Program-made: the position numbers and the translations under genes
Origin: Rickettsia typhi
GTDB lineage: Bacteria > Pseudomonadota > Alphaproteobacteria > Rickettsiales > UBA1997
DNA length: 18,471 nucleotides
Reading direction: 5' to 3'
Assembly: GCA_945874115.1 (NCBI GenBank)
Contig: CAMCFD010000026.1
Location: 1-18,471 of the forward strand
In this document: piece by piece, positions 1 through 5,921 of the stretch
Layout: every line of letters starts with the position of its first letter
Numbering within the stretch: position 1 is the first letter of the stretch
Notes under the pieces: generated by a model
Told to the model about the DNA's origin: nothing
Databases searched by the model: none
The model's input: only the letters and a program-made list of their open reading frames with translations

Positions 1-884
1 CTTTTTGTATAAAATATTTCATCTAAAAACGAAACATTTTGTAAAGTCTTGTGTTCTATAAAATTTTTAAACAAAAAAGCCGTTCTTTGATCAGTTTTTG
101 CGCGACCTTTTTCGGTTTTTTCGATAAAAGCTCGAAGCCTTGAAAAATCTAGCTTCGCAACAAAATCTTCGAATATTTCTTCTTCACTTTCAAACTCTAT
201 AACGCCAAATTTCTCAAAAATTTTGGCGATCAAATTTTCAATATTCAAAAACTTTATTTTCAAAAAAATCAATTTTTCTTTCTGGTTCAAAATGTCAGAA
301 ATCAAATCGATAAAAGCTTCCTCACTCAATCTCGAATTAATTTCGGCAATTATTTTTTGCAATTCAATGTCAAATTTAGCGAGCGCAAAAATCTCTTTTT
401 TCGCTTTTTGCAGCAATAATTTTTCGAGTGATTCATCTAAAACTTCAAAATTTGGAGCAACTTCCATTTCAAAAGGGAAAATATTGACCAAATTTTGACA
501 AAAGGCGTGAATTGTCTGAATTTTCACTCGCGAATCTTCATCTAAACCTTTCGCAAACAATATTCGCGCAAAATTTAAATCTTGCGCATTTGGCATATTT
601 CCCGTCAACTCGAAAATATTTTCGCGCAATTTTTCATCGTCAATCACAACCCACGAAGCCAGAACTTTATTGATTCTTTCCTGCATTTCAATTGACGCAA
701 TTTTCGTAAAAGTCACGCATAAAATTTTATTAGCCGCAACTTTTTGAAGCAAAAGTCGCAAAACTCGATCAACCAAAATTTTCGTTTTTCCAGAACCAGC
801 CGACGCAAAAACCCAAGCTGAATTTTGCGGATTTGAGGCAATTTTTTGCAAATTTGTAGTATTTTGAAGCGATTTTTCGTCCAT
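1..884 (-). CDS. addA: Double-strand break repair helicase AddA, N-terminal part (cut by window edge)
   Basis: This is the N-terminal ~294 residues of the AddA helicase-nuclease subunit, which with AddB processes double-strand ends for RecA-dependent repair. The frame is open from an ATG at 882-884 (MDEKSLQ...) to the left edge with no stop. Visible motifs are the UvrD-family Walker A ASAGSGKT at about residues 27-34, the following ILCVTFTKIASIEMQERI block (motif Ia region) and VKIQTIHAFCQNL, all in the order and spacing of alphaproteobacterial AddA. The helicase C-terminal motifs and the nuclease domain lie outside the window. It is transcribed divergently from dnaN, with about 100 nt between the start codons. 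Upstream in-frame TTG codons exist, but the ATG gives the expected short N-terminus. A general UvrD/PcrA helicase is less likely, because the TIHAFC context and the spacing match AddA/RecB better. Confidence 0.88.
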   Translation of the reverse strand, partial: MDEKSLQNTTNLQKIASNPQNSAWVFASAGSGKTKILVDRVLRLLLQKVAANKILCVTFTKIASIEMQERINKVLASWVVIDDEKLRENIFELTGNMPNAQDLNFARILFAKGLDEDSRVKIQTIHAFCQNLVNIFPFEMEVAPNFEVLDESLEKLLLQKAKKEIFALAKFDIELQKIIAEINSRLSEEAFIDLISDILNQKEKLIFLKIKFLNIENLIAKIFEKFGVIEFESEEEIFEDFVAKLDFSRLRAFIEKTEKGRAKTDQRTAFLFKNFIEHKTLQNVSFLDEIFYTK

Positions 885-924
885 TTCGTTAATTTTTGTC
901 AAAAAACCTTGAGTTTTAATAATT

Positions 925-944
925 TTATTCTATTTTTAGAATAA
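925..944. promoter_or_regulatory. Perfect 8-bp inverted repeat in the dnaN promoter region
   Basis: TTATTCTA and TAGAATAA are exact inverted repeats separated by TTTT. A modest sigma70-like promoter for dnaN overlaps it: TTGAGT at 909-914, 16-nt spacer, TATTTT at 931-936. The dyad therefore covers the candidate -10. It could be an operator or a 5' UTR hairpin; the sequence does not decide between them. An AAGG lies just after it, 8 nt before the ATG at 955. Confidence 0.45.
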
Positions 945-987
945 GGCTATTTTTATGCCCAAATTATTATACCTTAATAAAATAAAT

Positions 988-2094
988 ATGCAATTTGAAG
1001 TAACAAAACCAATATTATTAAAAGCTTTAAGCAGCGTCAATGGCGCAGTTGAAAAGAAAAACACCATACCAGTTCTTCAAAACGTTAAGCTTGACGCGCA
1101 AAACGGCAAAGTGATTCTCTCGGCGACCGACATGGACATTCTTGTCAATTCGAGTTTTGACACAAAAATGGAAAGCAACGGCCAAACTACTGTGCCGGCG
1201 CAAATGTTTTACGACATTATTCGCAAAATTCCTGATGCAAACGCGATAAAAATTAGTCAAGATAATCCGAATATTTTACAAATTTCTTCGGGAAAATCAA
1301 AATATAATTTGCCGTGCATTGATGCGAGCGAATTCCCTAATTTAGCTGAAGGAGAAATTGGCGAAGAAATCGAAATTGACGCACAAAAACTTGCAAAAAT
1401 GATTGATAAATCGCGCTTTGCAATTTCAAGCGACGAAACTCGTTATTATTTAAACGGACTTTATCTTCAATCAATCAAAATCGATTCAAGCTTTCAATTG
1501 CGCTGTGTCGCAACTGATGGACATCGCCTTGCAATGTCACATTTGTCTTCAGACACTTTAAACACGGCCTTTGGCGTGATATTGCCAAAAAAATCGGTGA
1601 ACGAAATTAGACGAATTATTGATGGCGCAACTTCACTTAAAATTGCTGTTTCGCGCGCTAAAATCAAGGTTATCACCGAACAAACCACGATTTTGTCGAA
1701 GTTAATTGACGGCGAATTTCCTGATTATGAAAAAGTTTTGCCAAAAGGAAATGATCAAATTGCAACGATCAATAAAAAGTCTTTGTTTGATTGCGTTGAC
1801 CGCGTTTCAACTGTTGCCTCAGACAAACATCGCTCGATAAAAATGACGGTTGAAAATAACAAAATCACGCTACAAATTAACGCTGGCGACGGAAGTTATG
1901 CCCATGAAGAACTTGATGCGGATTATTCTGGAAACAAAGTCGAAATTGGCTTCAACTCTCGCTATTTGCTTGATGTTATCGGCCAAATTGACAAAGAAGA
2001 ATTGTTGATGAAATTTAAAGACGGAAATTCTCCCGCACTTGTTGAAGCCAAAGATTTCAACGCGGTTTTCGTTATTATGCCTGTTAGAATTTAG
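988..2094 (+). CDS. dnaN: DNA polymerase III sliding clamp (beta subunit)
   Basis: This encodes the ring-shaped processivity clamp that tethers DNA polymerase III to the template. From the ATG at 988 the protein is 368 residues (MQFEVTKPILLKAL...), close to the usual length, and begins as clamp proteins normally do. Family features include EKKNTIPVLQNVKLDA near the N-terminus, RCVATDGHRLAMSH in the middle domain, the IDGEFPDYEKVLP segment and the C-terminal VFVIMPVRI ending. An in-frame ATG at 955 would add 11 residues and has a possible AAGG ribosome-binding site, whereas no clear site precedes 988; homology favours 988 and the RBS favours 955. It is followed by a strong hairpin terminator, so it is probably transcribed separately from recF. 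dnaA is not adjacent. Confidence 0.95.
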   Translation: MQFEVTKPILLKALSSVNGAVEKKNTIPVLQNVKLDAQNGKVILSATDMDILVNSSFDTKMESNGQTTVPAQMFYDIIRKIPDANAIKISQDNPNILQISSGKSKYNLPCIDASEFPNLAEGEIGEEIEIDAQKLAKMIDKSRFAISSDETRYYLNGLYLQSIKIDSSFQLRCVATDGHRLAMSHLSSDTLNTAFGVILPKKSVNEIRRIIDGATSLKIAVSRAKIKVITEQTTILSKLIDGEFPDYEKVLPKGNDQIATINKKSLFDCVDRVSTVASDKHRSIKMTVENNKITLQINAGDGSYAHEELDADYSGNKVEIGFNSRYLLDVIGQIDKEELLMKFKDGNSPALVEAKDFNAVFVIMPVRI

Positions 2095-2108
2095 TTTCAC
2101 GCTTTTTG

Positions 2109-2138
2109 AAATGCCGATTTTGCATCGGCATTTTTTTT
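2109..2138 (+). terminator. Rho-independent terminator of dnaN
   Basis: AATGCCGAT (2110-2118) and ATCGGCATT (2124-2132) pair perfectly around a 5-nt loop, with one further A-T pair outside, and the second arm runs into eight T residues (2131-2138). It begins 15 nt after the dnaN stop codon and is the clearest intrinsic terminator in the window. Confidence 0.88.
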
Positions 2139-2155
2139 GTTTGACGCCAAAAATA

Positions 2156-2316
2156 ATACCATTTCCCGTTAATAATTAACTTTTTAGGCAAAATAATTTT
2201 GAGGATAAAATTTCAAATAAAAATCAGTCATATCGGGCGATATGAGTGGTTTTTCTTTGAGATTTTAGACCGAAATTATGAAGCATAAATGGCTAATTAT
2301 TAACGGAAAATGGTAT
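2156..2316. repeat. Palindromic repeat element, copy 1 (~161 bp)
   Basis: This is a long imperfect palindrome starting ATACCATTTCCCGTTAATAA and ending TTAACGGAAAATGGTAT, with the centre CATATCGGGCGATATG. The two halves are recognisable reverse complements over nearly their whole length, so the element could form one extended hairpin. A second copy in opposite orientation is at 5680-5841. The CCATTT...AAATGG core is bordered on both sides by TA, which would fit a TA-target MITE (as for IS630/Tc1-type elements), but no transposase is present. Size and form recall rickettsial palindromic elements, though I cannot assign it to a named family. It lies between the dnaN terminator and recF. Confidence 0.85.
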
Positions 2317-2366
2317 AAATCCTTTAAAAACACCATTCTTTTTAAAAAACATTGAAGGATAAAATC

Positions 2367-3494
2367 TTGCAAAATATTGAAATAACCAAATTAATACTAG
2401 AAAATTTTCGCAATTTCAAAACTAAAACACTCACTTTTTCGTCACGACTTGTTTTATTTTCAGGAAAGAATGGCGTTGGAAAAACCAATATTTTAGAGGC
2501 CTTGACGCTTTTTGGCAAGAATCAAAACTTACGCGGAATTGATTTTGACGAAATGTTAGCAACAAATTATGAAAGCCAAGAAAAACAGCAAAGTTTTTCA
2601 CTTTTTTGCGAGATTTCTAATCACGATTTTATAGAAAAAATCGGCATTTCTTATAATCAAAATGGCAAAAAAAACCTTTTGATTAATGGCGAAAATGTTG
2701 CTAGTAAAAAAAATAGTGACACCAAAAACTGGCTTCCGAATTTTATTTGGCTTACGCCGCAACTTGAATTATTGCTGATTTCAGGGAAGTCGGGACGTCG
2801 CGAATTTCTTGACAAAATCGTTGGCGACATTGATTTTTCGCATAATGCGCGCGTTAATAATTATCAAAAATCACTCAAAGAAAGATTATTGATTTTGCAA
2901 AAAACGCAAAATCATAATCAAGAAAAATGGCTTGAAATTGTTGAGAGCAAAATCGCTGAACTCGGCACTTCTATTGCTCTTGCGCGAAATGAAGCGGTTG
3001 AATTTTTTAACAAGGCGATAAATTCTTTTGAGTCGAATTTTCCAAAATCACAATTGAAAATTATTGACGAAATTTCTCTTTGTGGCGCGCAAAATAACGC
3101 TTTGCAAATCGAAGAACTTTATAAAACGAGATTAAAAACCAATCGCCAAATTGACAAAGAAAGTTTTAAAACAAATTTCGGCGTTCATAGAAGCGATTTC
3201 TCAGCGATATTTTTGGATAAAAATTCGGCCGCAAATTATGCATCAACCGGCGAGCAAAAATCTATTATGATCGGCATTATTCTGGCGCGCGCCAAGATTT
3301 CTGCTTCGTATAAAAACCAGCCGACAATTTTGATTTTTGACGAAATTATGTCGCATTTAGATGAAAAGAAAAAATTCGATTTGCTTGACGAGGTGAAAAG
3401 AACCAACTTGCAATGTTTTTTTAGCGCAACTTCAAGCGCTTTAATTCCGCAAAGTTTTCTTGATAAAAATTTAATTCAAATTGTCGAGGTTTAA
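2367..3494 (+). CDS. recF: DNA replication and repair protein RecF
   Basis: RecF is an SMC-like ATPase that, with RecO and RecR, helps load RecA at gaps. The product is 375 residues from a TTG at 2367, chosen because a good Shine-Dalgarno GAAGGA (2354-2359) sits 7 nt upstream. An in-frame TTG at 2352 would add five residues but has no ribosome-binding site. Visible motifs are ILENFRNF at the N-terminus, Walker A GKNGVGKT at residues 33-40, the REFLDKIVGDID block, the ABC signature ASTGEQKSIMIGIILARA and Walker B ILIFDEIMSHLD near the C-terminus. It follows dnaN, the classical arrangement, but a terminator and a palindromic repeat separate them, and htpG rather than gyrB lies downstream. Confidence 0.93.
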   Translation: MQNIEITKLILENFRNFKTKTLTFSSRLVLFSGKNGVGKTNILEALTLFGKNQNLRGIDFDEMLATNYESQEKQQSFSLFCEISNHDFIEKIGISYNQNGKKNLLINGENVASKKNSDTKNWLPNFIWLTPQLELLLISGKSGRREFLDKIVGDIDFSHNARVNNYQKSLKERLLILQKTQNHNQEKWLEIVESKIAELGTSIALARNEAVEFFNKAINSFESNFPKSQLKIIDEISLCGAQNNALQIEELYKTRLKTNRQIDKESFKTNFGVHRSDFSAIFLDKNSAANYASTGEQKSIMIGIILARAKISASYKNQPTILIFDEIMSHLDEKKKFDLLDEVKRTNLQCFFSATSSALIPQSFLDKNLIQIVEV

Positions 3495-3496
3495 TC

Positions 3497-3530
3497 GCGC
3501 AAACCTTTTGAAATAAAGGGTTTCGTGATT
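3497..3530 (+). terminator. Weak hairpin after recF
   Basis: AAACCTTT (3501-3508) and AAAGGGTTT (3515-3523) can pair with one bulge, and flanking bases extend the stem imperfectly. No T-run follows, so this is at best a weak terminator or an mRNA 3'-end structure. Confidence 0.3.
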
Positions 3531-3533
3531 AGT

Positions 3534-3565
3534 CTTGAAATTAAAAAAATCGTTATTATATATAA
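3534..3565 (+). promoter_or_regulatory. Candidate heat-shock promoter of htpG
   Basis: CTTGAA at 3534-3539 is followed after exactly 16 nt by TTATATATAA at 3556-3565, 29 nt before the htpG ATG. The same two blocks with the same spacing precede clpB. The CTTGAA block matches the -35 of known RpoH promoters; the -10 is AT-rich and lacks the usual C residues, so a vegetative promoter is also possible. Confidence 0.5.
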
Positions 3566-3594
3566 AATATAAATAAAAATTAACTAAAAAACAA

Positions 3595-5493
3595 ATGACA
3601 AATCAACAAGAATTTAGTTTTGACGTCGAAGTTGGCAAGGTTTTAAGCCTGATGATCAACTCGCTTTACACCAATAAAGACGTGGCTTTGCGCGAATTAG
3701 TTGCAAACGCTTCAGACGCGTGCGACAAACTTCGTTATGAAGCGGCACAAAATTCTAATATTTTGGGCGAAAATGAAGAGTTGAAAATCTCTATTACTAC
3801 CGACAAAGCCGCGAAATTATTGATTGTGCAAGATAATGGTCTTGGAATGAACAAGCAAGAATTAATCGAAAATTTAGGAACAATCGCACGCTCGGGCACC
3901 GAAAATTTCGTAAAATCTTTGACGGGCGACAAGGCCAAAGACGCTCAGTTCATAGGCCAATTTGGGGTCGGATTTTATTCAAGCTTTATGATCGCAAATA
4001 AAGTTGAAGTAATTTCACGCAAATTTAGCGACGAAAAATCATATAAATGGATTTCTGAAGCAACCTCGAAATTCACGGTTGAAGAGGTTTCGCAAGGTGA
4101 AGAAATTTCACGTGGCACCAAAATTATTTTACACTTAAAAGATGATGCGAACGATTTTCTTGACAGATTTCACATTAAAAATGTTATTCAAACTTATTGC
4201 GACCATATAAATGTTAAGATTGAATTTGTGCCCGAAAACATTGACGCTGGCGCCAAAATTGAAGTTTTAAATTCGGCTTCTGCTTTGTGGAAAAAGCCAA
4301 AAAATGAAATTTCGCAAGAGCAATATCAAAATTTTTACAAGCAAGTTTCTCATCTTCCGGGTGAGCCTTTTATGACGCTTCACAACAGCGCCGAGGGCCT
4401 AGTTTCATATACTAACCTGCTTTTTATTCCATCGACAAAACCCTTTGATTTATTTCATCCAGATCGCAAACCTTCGGTAAAACTTTATGTAAAAAAAGTT
4501 TTTATCAGTGAAGATTTAGATTTGGTTCCGGCTTGGATGCGCTTTTTGCGCGGCCTTGTCGATTCTGACGATTTGCCACTCAATATTTCTCGCGAAACTT
4601 TGCAACATAATTTGATTTTAGAAAAAATCAAGAAAAGTGTGGTGAATAAAATATTGTCCGAGCTCAAGAAAAAAGCGGCTGAAAACGAAGAGGAATATCA
4701 AAAATTTTGGAATAATTTCGGCGCCGTTTTAAAAGAAGGACTTTGTGAATCAAGCGAATTTCGTGAAAAAATTCTCGAAGTTTGTCGTTTTTATTCGTCA
4801 AAATCTGATGGCAAATTAATTTCGCTAGCAGACTATTTAAGCCGCGCCAAAGCTGGTCAAAACAATATTTTTTATTTGACGGGAGAGTCAGTTGAAAAAA
4901 TTAAATCGAGCCCACAACTTGAAATTTTTAACCAAAAAGATATTGAGGTTTTGTTTTTAACCGATGCGGTTGATGATTTTTGGGTGACGGTCGCCCTTCC
5001 CTACAAAGACAAGGATTTTAAATCGATTAACAGAAGCGATATTGATTTAGAAAAAATCGACGAAGCGCCAAAAGAAGACGGTGAAGAAAATGAAAAACCG
5101 CAAGAAAAAGACGTTACCAATTCGCAATTTGACGATTTGACTAAAAAAATCAAAGAGATTTTGGGCGAAAAAGTTAAAGATGTGAGAGTCTCGAAAAAAT
5201 TGACAGACAGTCCGGTTTGCTTGGCAGTAGATGCCATGGCGATGGATATCAGAATGGAGCGTTATTTACTTGAGCAAAAACAAATTCAAAACGCGTCGGC
5301 GAAAATTTTTGAGATTAATGTGAACAACAAAATCGTGAAAAATTTGAGCGATAAAATTAACGATGCGAGTTTTGCGCAAGAATTTGAAGACACCGTGCGA
5401 ACTTTGTTTGACATGGCGTGCGTGATGGAAGATGAACCGATTGTTGACAGCAAAGGTTTCTGTAGAAGGGTTGAGAGGTTGATGCGCGGATAA
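3595..5493 (+). CDS. htpG: Molecular chaperone HtpG (bacterial Hsp90)
   Basis: HtpG is the cytosolic ATP-dependent Hsp90 chaperone. At 632 residues it is of full family length. The N-terminal GHKL ATPase domain shows ELVANASDACDKLRYEA (ATP/Mg-binding Asn), DNGLGMNKQELIENLGTIA and the lid/glycine motif IGQFGVGFYSSFM. The middle domain follows, with LFIPS and the catalytic-loop region around the ISRETLQHN arginine. An acidic linker rich in Glu/Lys near residues 488-510 precedes the C-terminal dimerisation domain. The ATG at 3595 gives the normal start MTNQQEFSFDVEVGKVL; no clear Shine-Dalgarno precedes it. It is probably transcribed alone from the heat-shock-like promoter just upstream. Confidence 0.96.
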   Translation: MTNQQEFSFDVEVGKVLSLMINSLYTNKDVALRELVANASDACDKLRYEAAQNSNILGENEELKISITTDKAAKLLIVQDNGLGMNKQELIENLGTIARSGTENFVKSLTGDKAKDAQFIGQFGVGFYSSFMIANKVEVISRKFSDEKSYKWISEATSKFTVEEVSQGEEISRGTKIILHLKDDANDFLDRFHIKNVIQTYCDHINVKIEFVPENIDAGAKIEVLNSASALWKKPKNEISQEQYQNFYKQVSHLPGEPFMTLHNSAEGLVSYTNLLFIPSTKPFDLFHPDRKPSVKLYVKKVFISEDLDLVPAWMRFLRGLVDSDDLPLNISRETLQHNLILEKIKKSVVNKILSELKKKAAENEEEYQKFWNNFGAVLKEGLCESSEFREKILEVCRFYSSKSDGKLISLADYLSRAKAGQNNIFYLTGESVEKIKSSPQLEIFNQKDIEVLFLTDAVDDFWVTVALPYKDKDFKSINRSDIDLEKIDEAPKEDGEENEKPQEKDVTNSQFDDLTKKIKEILGEKVKDVRVSKKLTDSPVCLAVDAMAMDIRMERYLLEQKQIQNASAKIFEINVNNKIVKNLSDKINDASFAQEFEDTVRTLFDMACVMEDEPIVDSKGFCRRVERLMRG

Positions 5494-5572
5494 TTTATCA
5501 CGACCATATCTTGGCTCTTAATATTTATGTAATTTTTAGGATTTGCACTGATTTAAAGTAGACATGAAAGTT

Positions 5573-5626
5573 AGGGCGGAGGTTGCAAATTTCGCCCTGC
5601 AAAGAAGTTTCAGGCTTCGCCTTGAA
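5573..5626. other. Non-coding stretch 5494-5679 with two small hairpins
   Basis: Between htpG and the second palindromic repeat no gene is recognisable. Two dyads are visible: AGGGCG/CGCCCT (5573-5578 with 5593-5598) and TTCAGGCTTCGCCTTGAA (5609-5626), a short stem with a TTC loop. A TGTG-ATCG-CACA dyad lies just beyond. This local GC is higher than in neighbouring spacers. It could be a small structured RNA, the htpG 3' region or a decayed element; none is proven. Confidence 0.3.
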
Positions 5627-5679
5627 TGTGATCGCACATCAATAATTCTAAGGCTTAGTTTAAAATCCCATCGCGCATT

Positions 5680-5841
5680 ATACCATTTCCCACTAATAAT
5701 TAACCATTTATGCTTCATAATTTCGGTCTAAAATCTCAAATAAAAACCACCCATATCGCCCGATATGACTGATTTTTATTTGAGATTTTATCCACGAAAA
5801 TTATTTCGCCTAAAAGGCTAATTATTAGTGGGAAATGGTAT
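5680..5841. repeat. Palindromic repeat element, copy 2 (~162 bp, inverted relative to copy 1)
   Basis: This begins ATACCATTTCCCACTAATAA and ends TTATTAGTGGGAAATGGTAT; the outer arms are perfect inverted repeats. Its reverse complement matches the copy at 2156-2316 through most of its length, including the CATATCGGGCGATATG centre. The outer stem differs from copy 1 in a paired manner (GT/AC in copy 1, AC/GT in copy 2), so pairing is kept. It contains one near-DnaA-box (TTATCCACG, 5788-5796) that is not shared by copy 1. It is bordered by TA like copy 1. Confidence 0.85.
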
Positions 5842-5858
5842 TAGAAATTCACAAAACA

Positions 5859-5915
5859 ATTGACATTTGAGTAATAAATTATTAATTTTGATCCATTTAT
5901 TACTCAAATGTCAAT
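5859..5915. promoter_or_regulatory. 20-bp perfect inverted repeat containing the promoter of the 5922 gene
   Basis: ATTGACATTTGAGTAATAAA (5859-5878) and its exact reverse complement (5896-5915) flank a 17-nt centre. A strong sigma70-like promoter is embedded: TTGACA at 5860-5865, a 17-nt spacer and TAATTT at 5883-5888, so transcription would begin near 5895, at the right arm. The right arm ends 6 nt before the ATG. The layout suits a repressor site covering the promoter, or a foldback that limits expression. Confidence 0.65.
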
Positions 5916-5921
5916 ATTTTC

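Noticed and set aside
223..498. Plus-strand open frame of 91 codons in the first kilobase
   Set aside because: It lies wholly antisense to the addA frame, which shows clear helicase motifs; the plus-strand translation is low-complexity (Phe/Ser/Lys) and has no recognisable features.
5536..5718. Minus-strand 60-codon frame starting inside palindromic copy 2
   Set aside because: Its start lies in the repeat (MKHKWLIISGKWY) and the rest crosses two hairpins; no homology or ribosome-binding site seen, so it is not listed as a gene.
5788..5796. TTATCCACG, one mismatch from the DnaA-box consensus, as a sign of an origin near dnaN-recF
   Set aside because: Only one such site was seen, it sits inside the repeat and is not shared by copy 1; no cluster or AT-rich unwinding region accompanies it.
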